NCBI RefSeq assembly: GCF_020176695.1
Contig: NZ_JAIWIA010000004.1
Coordinates: forward strand, 43,922 to 107,921
Source: Massilia sp. MS-15
Lineage (GTDB): Bacteria; Pseudomonadota; Gammaproteobacteria; Burkholderiales; Burkholderiaceae_D
Reading direction: 5' to 3'
Length of the DNA stretch: 64,000 nucleotides
Shown in pieces: positions 1 to 10,976 of this stretch; position 1 is the first letter of the stretch, and every line of letters starts with the position of its first letter. Below the pieces are notes generated by a model. The model did no database searches and was not told where the DNA came from. It was given only the letters and a program-made list of their open reading frames with translations. The position numbers were made by a program, and so were the translations under genes.

Positions 1-40
1 CCAGCACATGCAGTAATGGCCGTGGCGTGAAGCCGGCCGG

Positions 41-68
41 AGCACCGCTGGGGCGGTGCTTTTTTTTT
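41..68 (+). terminator. Rho-independent terminator of an upstream plus-strand gene
   Basis: An 8-bp perfect stem (AGCACCGC / GCGGTGCT, positions 41-48 and 53-60) with a TGGG loop is followed by eight T residues. It would end a plus-strand transcript entering from the left. The only coding trace is a short open frame that stops at position 30, too short to identify. Confidence 0.85.
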
Positions 69-118
69 GGATACCAGGCCCGCTAGAATAGCCCTATCGC
101 CACCCATCACGAAGCGCC

Positions 119-1438
119 ATGCACACCTTGCCCCGCGACGGCCTCGCCCTGTCCAGCCTCGACGAACAACTCTTGCTGCCCGGTACCAAGGGCCTGCCGA
201 TCACCGAACCCCTGCGCCAGGGCGCGGTCGGGGTGCAGGGCTGGAACGTGCTGCGCGGCGATACCTCCTTCCCGGTGGCCGTGCTGAAGACATCGGCGCT
301 CCAGCACAACCTGGCCTGGATGCAGGCTTTTTGCGCGCGCCACGGCGTCACGCTCGCCCCGCACGGCAAGACCACCATGAGCCCGCAGCTGTTCGCGGCC
401 CAGCTGGCCAATGGCGCCTGGGGCATCACGCTGGCCAGCGCCACCCAGGTGCAGGTGGCGCACCGTTTCAACGTGCGCCGCGTGCTGCTGGCCAACCAGC
501 TGGTGGCGCGCGCCGACATCGCGGCCGTGCTGGCGCTGTTGCATGCGGATCCGGATTTCGAATGCTTCGTGCTGGCCGATTCGCTCGAGGGCGTGGCGCT
601 GCTGGCGGCGGCAAGGGCCTCGCACGCGCTGGCACGCCCGCTGCCGGTGCTGGTCGAACTCGGCCTGGACGGCAAGCGCGCCGGCTGCCGCACCCCGGAA
701 CAGGCGCTGGCGGTGGCGCGCGCGGTCGCCGCGGCCGAAGGATTGGCGCTGGCCGGCTTCGAAGGCTACGAAGGCCTGCTCGTCAGCCAGGACCGCGATG
801 CCGACCTGCGCGCCGTGCGCGCCTTCCTGGCCGAGCTGGTGGACCTGGTCGAAACCGCCGATGGAGAGGGCCTGTTCGGCGCCGCCGAGATCCTGCTGTC
901 GGCCGGCGGCTCGTCCTACTTCGACCTGGTTGCGCGCGGCTTCGCCGGCATCGACGGCCTGTCGCGCCCGGTGCGCGCGGTGCTGCGCAGCGGCTGCTAC
1001 CTCACCAGCGACCACGGCTCCTACCAGCGCCTGCTGGCCCAGCTGGATGCGCGCGAGGCCCACGCCGACGGATTGCGTCCGGCGCTGGAAGTCTGGAGCA
1101 GCGTGCAGTCGCGTCCCGAGCCCGGCCTGGCCATCCTCACGATGGGCAAGCGCGACGCCTCCTACGACGAAACGCTGCCGGCGCCGCTGTTCATGCACCG
1201 ACCCGGCAGCGCGGCCAGTGCGCCGTCCGTGCTGCCGCCCGGCTGCGAGATCGTCAAGATGAACGACCAGCACGCCTACCTGCGCCTGCCCGAGGGCGCG
1301 ATCCGCGCGGCACTGCAGGTGGGCGACCTGGTCGGCTGCGGCATTTCCCACCCCTGCACCACCTTCGACAAGTGGCCCGTGCTGCTGGCGGTGGACGACG
1401 CCTACCACGTGACCCAGGCACTCAACACCTTCTTCTGA
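119..1438 (+). CDS. D-serine dehydratase-like PLP enzyme (amino acid deaminase, alanine racemase fold)
   Basis: This 439-residue protein has the alanine racemase N-terminal barrel followed by a D-serine dehydratase-like C-terminal domain. The Schiff-base lysine should be K84 in the motif PHGKT. Near the C-terminus H411 and C413 (HPC, followed by TTFDKWP) match the His/Cys zinc ligands of the eukaryotic-type, zinc-dependent D-serine dehydratases, so deamination of D-serine or D-threonine to a keto acid in the cytoplasm is likely. The substrate cannot be read from sequence. A TAGAAT element at 84-89 may be the -10 box, which fits independent transcription after the terminator at 41-68. The ATG is the first sensible start. 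Confidence 0.85.
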   Translation: MHTLPRDGLALSSLDEQLLLPGTKGLPITEPLRQGAVGVQGWNVLRGDTSFPVAVLKTSALQHNLAWMQAFCARHGVTLAPHGKTTMSPQLFAAQLANGAWGITLASATQVQVAHRFNVRRVLLANQLVARADIAAVLALLHADPDFECFVLADSLEGVALLAAARASHALARPLPVLVELGLDGKRAGCRTPEQALAVARAVAAAEGLALAGFEGYEGLLVSQDRDADLRAVRAFLAELVDLVETADGEGLFGAAEILLSAGGSSYFDLVARGFAGIDGLSRPVRAVLRSGCYLTSDHGSYQRLLAQLDAREAHADGLRPALEVWSSVQSRPEPGLAILTMGKRDASYDETLPAPLFMHRPGSAASAPSVLPPGCEIVKMNDQHAYLRLPEGAIRAALQVGDLVGCGISHPCTTFDKWPVLLAVDDAYHVTQALNTFF

Positions 1439-1493
1439 AACGGCGGGCGGGTAGGCTACAATCGGCTGTCACCCGCAGAGAGAGTCACGCCAC

Positions 1494-2450
1494 ATGCCCG
1501 CCACGCCGCCGTCGCTGTTCCCGCCGATCCAGCCCCTCCGCCACGGCATGCTTGCCGTCGACGAGCTGCACACGATCTACTGGGAAGAAGTCGGCAACCC
1601 CGACGGCATTCCGGTGCTATTCCTGCACGGCGGCCCGGGCGCCGGCCTGTCGCCCCAGCACCGCCGTTTCTTCGACCCCAGCGCCTATCGCGTGATCCTG
1701 TTCGACCAGCGCGGCGCCGGCAAGTCCACGCCGCTGGGCGAGTGGCGCAACAACACCACCCAGCTCCTGATCGACGACATCGAGCGCCTGCGCCAGATGT
1801 TCGGCATCCAGCAGTGGCTGGTGTTCGGCGGCTCCTGGGGCTCGACGCTGGCGCTGGCCTATGGCCAGGCCCACCCCGAACGCTGCCTCGGCTTCGTGCT
1901 GCGCGGGATCTTCCTGTGCACGAAAGCCGAAGTCGACTGGTTCATCAACGGCGTCAAGTGGTTCTATCCCGAGCTGTACGAGGAATTCGTGGCGCCGATT
2001 CCGGGCGCCGAGCGCGGCGACCTGCTCAAGGCCTACTGCGAGCGCCTGCTGTGCGAGGACCCGGCCGTCTACTGGCCGGCGGCGCGTGCCTGGAGCCGCT
2101 TCGAAGGGCGCCGCGTGTTCCTGCTGCCGCAGCCCGAGGAAGCCACGTCCGACGCGCTCGACCTGGGCGTGGGCCGGCTCGAATCGCACTACATGCTGCA
2201 TGGCGCCTTCCTCGAAGAAGACCAGCTGGTGCGCGATATCGGGCGCATCGCCCACCTGCCGGCCACCATCGTGCAGGGCCGCTACGACGTGATCTGCCCG
2301 CCGCTGTCTGCCTGGCGCCTGCACCAGGCCTGGCCCGGCGCGAAGCTGCACATGGTGCCCGACGGCGGCCACGGCGCGCTGGAGACCGGCATCGCGCGTG
2401 CGCTGGTGAACGCGACCGAACAGTTCAAGCGTCACCGCCGCTTCGACTGA
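1494..2450 (+). CDS. pip: Proline iminopeptidase
   Basis: This 318-residue alpha/beta hydrolase of peptidase family S33 removes N-terminal proline from peptides in the cytoplasm. HGGPG at 45-49 forms the oxyanion region, DQRG follows at 71-74, and the nucleophile is S114 in GGSWGS. The C-terminal GRYD and DGGHGA segments carry the expected Asp and His of the triad. Length is normal for bacterial Pip. It starts 55 bp after the PLP-enzyme gene, and a TACAAT element at 1457-1462 may give it its own promoter. Confidence 0.93.
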   Translation: MPATPPSLFPPIQPLRHGMLAVDELHTIYWEEVGNPDGIPVLFLHGGPGAGLSPQHRRFFDPSAYRVILFDQRGAGKSTPLGEWRNNTTQLLIDDIERLRQMFGIQQWLVFGGSWGSTLALAYGQAHPERCLGFVLRGIFLCTKAEVDWFINGVKWFYPELYEEFVAPIPGAERGDLLKAYCERLLCEDPAVYWPAARAWSRFEGRRVFLLPQPEEATSDALDLGVGRLESHYMLHGAFLEEDQLVRDIGRIAHLPATIVQGRYDVICPPLSAWRLHQAWPGAKLHMVPDGGHGALETGIARALVNATEQFKRHRRFD

Positions 2451-2504
2451 GCCCGGCTGTTACACTACGGACCAACGACGACAACCCGCAACGCAGCGCA
2501 ACCC

Positions 2505-2972
2505 ATGAATATCCAGATCAGCGACATCGGCCACGTCATCCAGCTGGCGATCGCGCCGGTCTTCCTGCTGACCGGCGTGGCCACCAAGCTCACGGTGCTG
2601 ACCAACCGCCTGGCGCGCATCATCGACCGCACCCGCGTGCTCGAAGACCGCCTCAGGCTGCGCAGCAGCGCCGAGGATACGTCCGAGCTCGAAACGCTGT
2701 ACGTGCGCGCGCACCTGATCAACACCGCGATCACCTCCAGCACCGCCTGCGGCCTCATGGTCTGCCTGGTAATCGCGCTGCTGTTCCTGGGCGACACCAC
2801 CAACATCCCGCTGGACCAGTACATCGCCGGACTGTTCGTGTGCGCGATGATCGGCCTGATCAGCAGCTTCGTCTACTTCCTGCGCGAGATCTTCATCGCC
2901 TCGCGCTTCATGCGCATGCAGCACATGCTGTCGCTGCAGCAGCAGCCACGCCAGCCCGCGCCCACCGAATGA
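2505..2972 (+). CDS. DUF2721 family membrane protein
   Basis: This 155-residue protein has three hydrophobic segments at about residues 9-30, 70-95 and 105-130. Between the first and second lies a charged stretch rich in Arg and Glu (about 33-65) that could form a cytoplasmic coiled coil. The N-terminal pattern (short lead, APVFLLTG, then NRLARIIDR) is typical of the DUF2721 family of inner-membrane proteins, whose function is unknown. The stop overlaps the start of the next gene (ATGA at 2969-2972), so the two are probably translationally coupled. Confidence 0.85.
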   Translation: MNIQISDIGHVIQLAIAPVFLLTGVATKLTVLTNRLARIIDRTRVLEDRLRLRSSAEDTSELETLYVRAHLINTAITSSTACGLMVCLVIALLFLGDTTNIPLDQYIAGLFVCAMIGLISSFVYFLREIFIASRFMRMQHMLSLQQQPRQPAPTE

Positions 2973-3436
2973 CCGAGTCAACCATGCACGATTACCAACG
3001 CCCCCCGACCCTTTACCGCTATGCCCCGCAGGACGAGCTCGAAGCCGCGCTGCGCGGCCAGTTCCGCCTGCTGCCCGACGGCGGCTTCCTGGCGCTATCG
3101 TTCTCGACCGCCTGGGACAAGGCGCTGTTCGATGTGTTCAGCCCCGCCGACCGCTGCCTGGTGATCCACAACACCGAGGAATTCGGCGAGCGCCTGCACC
3201 GCGCGGTCCAGCGCACCCTGCCCAACTGGGCCGGCATCGACGGCAAGGTCGAATACGGAAGCCGGTCGCCGCTGGGCGCCGCGTTCTCGAAGAGCCTGGG
3301 CCTGTCGCGCGAAAAGGAATGGCAGTTCGCCTGGCGCTCGATGTCGCCGAACGCGAGCCTGAACCCGGTCGTCGTCAACATCGGCAGCATCGAAGCCTTC
3401 GCGGAGCTGCGCGCGCGCGATTTTCAGCTTTCCTGA
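2969..3436 (+). CDS. Conserved hypothetical protein
   Basis: The frame encodes 155 residues and overlaps the DUF2721 gene by 4 bp; an alternative ATG lies at 2984. I do not recognise the family. The protein has no signal peptide or membrane segment and looks globular and cytoplasmic. It contains PTLYRYAP near the start, a central acidic and aromatic region (DKALFDVFSPADRCLVIHN) and a basic stretch with SREKEWQFAWRS. GC-rich codon use matches the neighbours. The tight coupling suggests a job linked to the DUF2721 membrane protein, but nothing in the sequence names it. Confidence 0.8.
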   Translation: MTESTMHDYQRPPTLYRYAPQDELEAALRGQFRLLPDGGFLALSFSTAWDKALFDVFSPADRCLVIHNTEEFGERLHRAVQRTLPNWAGIDGKVEYGSRSPLGAAFSKSLGLSREKEWQFAWRSMSPNASLNPVVVNIGSIEAFAELRARDFQLS

Positions 3437-3498
3437 GACAGCAGTCCTGAGCCGGTGGCAGCGGTTTAGTAACATCCTTCCACGAAATCACGGTGTAA

Positions 3499-5550
<2,052 letters not shown>

Positions 5551-5551
5551 G

Positions 5552-5572
5552 GTGGGCGGGTCTCCCGCCCAC
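5552..5572. repeat. GC-rich inverted repeat between convergent genes
   Basis: GTGGGCGGG (5552-5560) and CCCGCCCAC (5564-5572) form a perfect 9-bp stem with a TCT loop directly after the fadH stop. No T-run follows on either strand, so it is not a classic terminator. The flanks (TAGG before, GCGGTGA after) resemble a short intergenic repeat I recall from Oxalobacteraceae genomes, though copy number cannot be shown from one window. Confidence 0.5.
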
Positions 5573-5638
5573 GCGGTGATAGTTAGCGGATGATATACCG
5601 CACGGGCTGTCTTGCCGTGGTTTGAACCCGTGGGGTGA

Positions 5639-6760
5639 TTACTTTTTACGCACCACCACGGCGCCGATGGAATAGCCGGCGCCGAACGAGCAGATCACGC
5701 CGTTCGCACCGCTCGGCAGGTCGTCCTGGTACTTGTGGAAGGCGATGATCGAGCCGGCCGACGAGGTGTTGGCATAGGAATCGAGGATCACCGGCGCTTC
5801 GCCCGGCTCGGCGTCGCGGCCCAGCAGGGTGCGCATGATCAGGAGGTTCATGTTCAGGTTGGCCTGGTGCAGCCAGTAGCGCGCCACGTCCTTGATCTCC
5901 AGGCCGGCGTTCCTGACGCTCTCGGCGATCATCTCGGCCGCCATCGGGCACACTTCCTTGAACACCTTGCGGCCCTGCTGGCGGAACAGCTTGTCCGGCG
6001 CGCCGATGCCCGCTTCGTCGAAGCGGTTCATGAAGCCGAAGTTGTTGCGGATGTTGTTCGAGAATTTCGTCTTGAGCTTGCTGTCCAGGATTTCCCACTG
6101 GTGCGCGCTGGTGGCCGTCTCGGCCGCTTCCACGATCACCGCGGTGCAGGCGTCGCCGAAGATGAAATGGCTGTCGCGGTCGCGGAAGTTCAGGTGGCCG
6201 CTGGTGATTTCCGGGTTCAGCATCAGGACGGCGCGCGCGCGGCCGCTCTGCACCGCGTCCATCGCGGTCTGGATGCCGAAGGTGGCCGAGGAGCAGGCCA
6301 CGTTCATGTCGAAGCCGAAGCCCTCGATGCCCAGCGCTTCCTGCACCTCGACCGCCATGGCCGGGTAGGGGCGCTGCATGTTGGAACAGGCCACCAGCAC
6401 CATGTCGATATCGGAGGCCTGCTTGTTGGCACGCGCCAGCGCTTCGCGCGCGGCGGCCACGCACATCTCGGCCTGCAGCGAGACCTGGTCGTCGCCGCGC
6501 TCGGGAATGCGGGCCGTCATGCGGGTCGGGTCGAGGATGCCTTCCTTCTCCATCACGTAGCGCGACTTGATGCCGGAGGCTTTTTCGATGAAGGCACTGC
6601 TGGAATGCTCCAGCGCGGTGGTTTCGCCGGCGGCGATCGCGGCCGCGTGTTCCTGGTTATGCAGGTCGACGTAGGCATTGTAGGCCGTCACCAGCTCATC
6701 GTTGGAGATGGAGTGGGTCGGCGTAAACAGGCCGGTGCCGCTGATCACGACAGGTTTCAT
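5639..6760 (-). CDS. Beta-ketoacyl-ACP synthase III family protein (FabH-like)
   Basis: This 373-residue thiolase-fold protein carries the complete FabH triad: C156 in DMNVACSSATF, H298 in WLHQAN and N331 in NTSSAGS. It would condense an acyl-CoA or acyl starter with malonyl-ACP. It is about 50 residues longer than E. coli FabH, with extra sequence in the first 100 residues (a His/Glu/Ala-rich segment near 30-50). It is not next to fabD or fabG, so it is probably not the housekeeping FabH but a specialised starter synthase. It is convergent with fadH. Confidence 0.88.
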   Translation of the reverse strand: MKPVVISGTGLFTPTHSISNDELVTAYNAYVDLHNQEHAAAIAAGETTALEHSSSAFIEKASGIKSRYVMEKEGILDPTRMTARIPERGDDQVSLQAEMCVAAAREALARANKQASDIDMVLVACSNMQRPYPAMAVEVQEALGIEGFGFDMNVACSSATFGIQTAMDAVQSGRARAVLMLNPEITSGHLNFRDRDSHFIFGDACTAVIVEAAETATSAHQWEILDSKLKTKFSNNIRNNFGFMNRFDEAGIGAPDKLFRQQGRKVFKEVCPMAAEMIAESVRNAGLEIKDVARYWLHQANLNMNLLIMRTLLGRDAEPGEAPVILDSYANTSSAGSIIAFHKYQDDLPSGANGVICSFGAGYSIGAVVVRKK

Positions 6761-6874
6761 GTTGGGACTTTCAATGGAAATGAGGGGCGTTTCCCCGGAG
6801 ATACGGCGATTCTACACGCTCCCGCCGGAGCTGGGAATTGTCGGAATCGGCACTGCCGCTTCATCCAGGCGGCA

Positions 6875-8308
6875 TCAGCGCGCGTGCTGCGCCAGGGTCG
6901 CTTCCGCCACGCCCTTGCCGGAGCGGCGCGACAGCTGCACCGGCTGACCCTTGAGGTGGCGCAGCGCCTGGGCCAGCTGGAAGTCGTCGGCGCTGCCGTA
7001 GTCGACCGGCTTGCCCGCGCGCGCTTCGGCCCACAGGCGCATCTGTTCCTCGATGTCTTCCTGGCGCGTGGCCGCTTCCTTGTCGCGGTCGTTCGACAGG
7101 TGGCGTTCGAGGTCGGCCTCGCGCATGCGCAGCGCATTCAGGCCGTCGCCATGCGCCGTCTCGTCGACCGGGAAGTCGGGCACGATGCCGCGCGCCTGGA
7201 TCGAACGGCCGGCCGGGGTGTAGTAGCGCGCCGTGGTCAGCTTGACGGCGGCGTCGCGGCCGATCGGGCGGATGGTCTGCACCGAGCCCTTGCCGAAGGT
7301 CTGGCTGCCGAGGATGGTGGCGCGCTTGTAGTCCTGCAGCGCGCCGGCCACGATTTCCGAAGCCGAGGCCGAGCCGGTGTTCACCAGCACCACCATCGGC
7401 ATGTGCTTGAAAGCCGCCGGCAGCGTGGCCAGCGGATCGGCACCGCTGCGCAGCATGTAGAACTCGGGACGGCCGTAGAAACGCTGGCGTGAATCGGGCA
7501 GCTGGCCGTTGGTCGAGACGATCTCGGCGTCCTTCGGCAGGAAGGCGGCGGCGACGCCGATCGCGCCCGGCAGCAGGCCGCCCGGATCGTTGCGCAGGTC
7601 GAGGACCAGGCCCTTCATGTCCGGATTGTCGCGGTACAGGGCGCGCAGCCTGGCCACCATGTCGTCCACGGTCGGTTCCTGGAACTGGGCGATGCGCAGC
7701 CAGGCGTAGCCCGGCTCCACCATCTTCGCCTTGACGCTTTTCTGGACGATCTCGCCGCGTGCGATGGTAAAGCGCAGGGGCATCGGGCTGCCCTTGCGCG
7801 CGATGGTAAGGGTGACCTTGCTGCCCGGTTCGCCGCGCATGCGCTTGATCGCCTCGTCGATCGGCAGGCCCTGCACCGGCTGGCCATCGATTTGCGTGAT
7901 CAGGTCGCCTTCCTTGATGCCGGCTTCCCAGGCAGGCGAATCCTCGATCGGGGCGACGATTTCCACGTAGCCGTCCTCGCTCTCGGAAATCTCGATGCCC
8001 AGGCCGACGAAGCGGCCTTCGGTGCCCTCGCGCAGCTCACGGTAGGCGCGCGGGTCGAGGTAGGCCGAGTGCGGGTCGAGCGAGGCGACCATGCCGGAAA
8101 TCGCTTCCGACAGCAGCGCCCTGTCTTCGACCGGCTCGACATAGGTGGACTTGATGACACCGTACACATCGGCCAGCTGGCGCAGTTCCGCCAGCGGCAT
8201 GCCGGCGTCGACCGGCTTGTGGGCCAGTGCGGAGAACTGCATGGTGAGCGCTACCCCGGCGATGGCGCCGAGGCCGACGAGACAGGAATTCTTGAAAGTG
8301 GAGCCCAT
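6875..8308 (-). CDS. S41 family C-terminal processing peptidase (CtpA/Prc-like), periplasmic
   Basis: The protein has 477 residues when started at 8308, which puts a good N-terminal hydrophobic signal or anchor (GSTFKNSCLVGLGAIAGV) at the front; the frame stays open to 8341 but that adds an unlikely leader. A PDZ domain lies at about 95-185 and the tail protease domain at about 190-400. Catalytic residues are S315 (middle Ser of SASAS) and K340 (FGKG), 25 residues apart as in Prc. It should cleave C-terminal tails of envelope proteins. The extra C-terminal region (about 400-477) is charged and ends in a GKGVAEATLAQHAR-type tail. Its promoter should lie in the 8309-8840 spacer. Confidence 0.9.
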   Translation of the reverse strand: MGSTFKNSCLVGLGAIAGVALTMQFSALAHKPVDAGMPLAELRQLADVYGVIKSTYVEPVEDRALLSEAISGMVASLDPHSAYLDPRAYRELREGTEGRFVGLGIEISESEDGYVEIVAPIEDSPAWEAGIKEGDLITQIDGQPVQGLPIDEAIKRMRGEPGSKVTLTIARKGSPMPLRFTIARGEIVQKSVKAKMVEPGYAWLRIAQFQEPTVDDMVARLRALYRDNPDMKGLVLDLRNDPGGLLPGAIGVAAAFLPKDAEIVSTNGQLPDSRQRFYGRPEFYMLRSGADPLATLPAAFKHMPMVVLVNTGSASASEIVAGALQDYKRATILGSQTFGKGSVQTIRPIGRDAAVKLTTARYYTPAGRSIQARGIVPDFPVDETAHGDGLNALRMREADLERHLSNDRDKEAATRQEDIEEQMRLWAEARAGKPVDYGSADDFQLAQALRHLKGQPVQLSRRSGKGVAEATLAQHAR

Positions 8309-8572
8309 TGGGTGACCAGAGGTAAACACTGCAGATGTCAACGCTGCCGATGTAAGCGCTTGCTATCAGCTGCTGCCCATGAGATAGCGCAAGTCCAGTA
8401 TAAACCTGAATGCGGGGCGCTGCTCCGCAGCGGAACAAAGGCGGCGGCAAAAACGCGCGATCCAGATTGCGCAGTCTGGCCTGGTAAGCAATTGTAAGAG
8501 TCCAAGCGGACGCAAAGGGGCAGTTTTATAGTCGTTTCCAGTTTTTCTCTCTCCACTCTTGAAGTGGTCTTT

Positions 8573-8600
8573 GCCCGCGGCCCCCTCCGCGGGCTTTTTT
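8573..8600 (+). terminator. Strong rho-independent terminator without an assigned gene
   Basis: GCCCGCGG (8573-8580) pairs with CCGCGGGC (8587-8594) around a CCCCCT loop, followed by six T residues. The T-run is only on the plus side, so it ends a plus-strand transcript. No plus-strand gene lies upstream within the window: the S41 protease at 6875-8308 is on the minus strand. A small RNA or short peptide transcript starting between about 8310 and 8550 is the simplest explanation. Confidence 0.8.
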
Positions 8601-8703
8601 ATGGTCCGGCCCCGGACCGGCGCTGTGTGGTGGCGTACCAACACATGCATATGCGATACGGCCCCTTTGCATGTATCGAAAAGTAAAAAAGCTTCCGGCG
8701 AGG

Positions 8704-8731
8704 TTGCCGCCTCGGGCGCAGCCGCTAGAAT
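8704..8731 (+). promoter_or_regulatory. Putative sigma-70 promoter of the first M13 peptidase
   Basis: TTGCCG (8704-8709) and TAGAAT (8726-8731) are separated by 16 bp. They lie about 110 bp upstream of the GTG start at 8841 and downstream of the terminator at 8573-8600, so they are well placed to start the peptidase transcript. Confidence 0.5.
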
Positions 8732-8840
8732 GCCCTGAGCCTTTGCCGTCGGGGACGGCTGGCGGATGCCTATTCGAGACCGGTCATGAGCCGGCCGCTT
8801 TTTCCCAACTCAGCAATCCAAGTAGACGAGGACCATTTCC

Positions 8841-10889
8841 GTGAAGCGTATCCTTTTGAGCACCCTGACGCTGTCCCTGGCAGCAGCCTTTGCCAATGCG
8901 GCGGACAAGGCGCCGGCCAAGCCGGGCACCCCGATCTCGGGCGTCGACACGCAGTACATCGATACCAGCGTGCGTCCACAGGACGACTTCTTCACTTACC
9001 TGAACGGCAAGTGGCTGAAAGAGACCGAGATCCCGGGCGACAAGGCCAGCTGGGGTACCTTCATGAAGCTGCGCGACGACGTCACGCCGCAGATCAAGGC
9101 CATCATCGAGGCGGCCCAGGCCGACAAGTCGGCGAAAGCCGGCAGCGAGACCCGGAAGATCGGCGATCTGTACGCCAGCTACATGGATGAAGCGCGCCGC
9201 GAAGCGCTGGGCACCAAGCCGCTGAACGGCGAGCTGCAGAAGATCCGCACCCTGAAGGACAAGAAGGGCCTGCCGGCGCTGGTGGGCCACCTGTCGAAGA
9301 TCGGCGTGTCGACCCCGTACGGCATCTATGTCAGCCAGGACATGCGCAAGTCGAGCGAGCACGTCGTGTACATCTCGCAAAGCGGCCTCGGTATGCCGGA
9401 CCGCGACTACTACCTGAAGCAGGACGACGCCAAGCTGGCCGAAGTGCGCGCCAAGTACCTGACCCACGTCGAGAAGACGCTGGCGCTGGCCGGCGAGAAG
9501 AATGCCGCGGCCCAGGCCAAGGCCATCGTCGATTTCGAAACCGAGCTGGCCAAGGTGCAGTGGACCCGCGTCGAGAACCGCGACCCGGTCAAGCGCTACA
9601 ACAAGATGAGCGTGGCCGAGCTGGGCAAGCTGGCGCCTGGCTATGACTGGCAGGCTGCGCTGGGCGCGGCCGGCATCGGCAACAAGGTCGATACCATCAT
9701 CGTCAACCAGCCGAGCTACTTCCAGGGCCTGAACGAGGTGCTGGCCAAGACCGAGCTGTCGACCCTGAAGTCCTACTTCGAATGGCAGCTGCTGCGCGAA
9801 TACTCGCCGCTGCTCTCCAAGGCCTTCGTGGACCAGAGCTTCTCGTTCTACGGCACCGCGCTTTCCGGCGTGTCGGAACAGGCCCCGCTGTGGAAGCGCG
9901 GCGTGGGCGCGGTCGAAAGCGCGATGGGTGAAGCGGTCGGCAAGCTGTACGTGAAGGATCACTTCCCGGCCGAGCGCAAGGCGCGCATGGAAGAGCTGGT
10001 AAAGAACCTGATCGTTGCTTACGGCCAGTCGATCGACAAGCTGGAATGGATGAGCCCGGATACCAAGAAGGAAGCCCGCGCCAAGCTGGCCAAGTTCACC
10101 CCGAAGATTGGCTATCCGGACAAGTGGCGCGATTACTCGAAGCTCTCCATCAAGCGTGACGACCTGGTCGGCAACGCGATGCGCACCGCGACCTTCCGCT
10201 ACAACTACCAGCTGAACAAGCTGGGCAAGCCGGTCGACCGCACCGAATGGGGCATGACGCCGCAGACCGTGAACGCCTACTACCGCAGCACGACCAACGA
10301 GATCGTGTTCCCGGCCGCGATCCTGCAGCCGCCGTTCTTCGACATGCGCGCCGACGACGCCGTGAACTACGGCGCGATTGGCGCCGTGATCGGCCACGAG
10401 ATCGGCCACGGCTTCGACGACAAGGGCAGCCAGTCGGACGGCGACGGCAACCTGCGCGACTGGTGGACCGACGCCGACCGCGCCGCGTTCAAGAGCCGTA
10501 CCGACAAGCTGGTCAAGCAGTTCAACGGCTTCTCGCCGCTGCCCGGCTATAACGTCAACGGCGAACTGACCCTGGGCGAGAACATCGGCGACAACGCCGG
10601 CCTGTCGATCGCGTACAAGGCCTATAAACTGTCGCTGCACGGCCAGCCGGCCCCGGTGATCGACGGCCTGACCGGCGACCAGCGCTTCTTCATGGGCTTC
10701 GGCCAGGTGTGGCGTTCGAAGATGCGCGAAGCGCAGCAGATCAACCAGGTCAAGACCGACCCGCACTCGCCGGGCCAGTTCCGCGCCAACGGCACCGTGA
10801 TGAACATGCCGGAATTCTACGAAGCCTTCGGCGTGAAACCGGGCGACAAGATGTACCTGGCACCGCAGGACCGCGTCCTGATCTGGTAA
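8841..10889 (+). CDS. M13 family zinc metallopeptidase (neprilysin/PepO-like), copy 1
   Basis: This 682-residue protein starts with GTG behind a GACGAGGA ribosome site and carries a Sec signal peptide of about 20 residues ending in AFANA. The zinc motif HEIGH is at 519-523; E580 in GENIGDN supplies the third ligand and the following Asp the conserved acid. The N-terminal cap domain (about 40-430) restricts M13 enzymes to oligopeptides. Length and the C-terminal VLIW end are normal for the bacterial family. It is secreted to the periplasm or beyond and is followed by a close paralogue, probably from a tandem duplication. Confidence 0.93.
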   Translation: MKRILLSTLTLSLAAAFANAADKAPAKPGTPISGVDTQYIDTSVRPQDDFFTYLNGKWLKETEIPGDKASWGTFMKLRDDVTPQIKAIIEAAQADKSAKAGSETRKIGDLYASYMDEARREALGTKPLNGELQKIRTLKDKKGLPALVGHLSKIGVSTPYGIYVSQDMRKSSEHVVYISQSGLGMPDRDYYLKQDDAKLAEVRAKYLTHVEKTLALAGEKNAAAQAKAIVDFETELAKVQWTRVENRDPVKRYNKMSVAELGKLAPGYDWQAALGAAGIGNKVDTIIVNQPSYFQGLNEVLAKTELSTLKSYFEWQLLREYSPLLSKAFVDQSFSFYGTALSGVSEQAPLWKRGVGAVESAMGEAVGKLYVKDHFPAERKARMEELVKNLIVAYGQSIDKLEWMSPDTKKEARAKLAKFTPKIGYPDKWRDYSKLSIKRDDLVGNAMRTATFRYNYQLNKLGKPVDRTEWGMTPQTVNAYYRSTTNEIVFPAAILQPPFFDMRADDAVNYGAIGAVIGHEIGHGFDDKGSQSDGDGNLRDWWTDADRAAFKSRTDKLVKQFNGFSPLPGYNVNGELTLGENIGDNAGLSIAYKAYKLSLHGQPAPVIDGLTGDQRFFMGFGQVWRSKMREAQQINQVKTDPHSPGQFRANGTVMNMPEFYEAFGVKPGDKMYLAPQDRVLIW

Positions 10890-10903
10890 TCGGGCCTTGA
10901 CGG

Positions 10904-10933
10904 ACGGGCCGGCGGCGCAAGCTTCCGGCCCGT
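10904..10933. other. Intercistronic hairpin without T-run
   Basis: ACGGGCCGG (10904-10912) and CCGGCCCGT (10925-10933) form a perfect 9-bp stem with a 12-nt loop between the two M13 genes. No U-tract follows, so it may protect or process a bicistronic mRNA rather than end transcription. Confidence 0.45.
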
Positions 10934-10976
10934 TGTCCATTACGACAGGCACAAGACAATAACAAGGAGAGACAGA

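Larger units (their letters stand above)
8309..8840. other. 532-bp divergent intergenic region
   Basis: The spacer lies between the S41 protease (minus) and the first M13 peptidase (plus). It holds a possible minus-strand -10 (TATACT, plus positions 8399-8404 region), a plus-strand terminator at 8573-8600 with no recognised gene feeding it, and a plus-strand promoter candidate at 8704-8731. The only open frame before the terminator is a 25-codon Arg-rich one starting near 8411, which I do not call as a gene. Confidence 0.6.

Noticed and set aside
8411..8488. A 25-codon plus-strand frame before the orphan terminator
   Set aside because: Arg/Gly-rich, no clear ribosome site, and the length is within chance. 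The terminator is better explained by a non-coding transcript until shown otherwise.
8777..8807. Possible attenuator hairpin followed by TTTTT in the leader of the first M13 gene
   Set aside because: The best stem is only four base pairs beside a mismatch (GACCGG with CCGGCC), too weak for a terminator.
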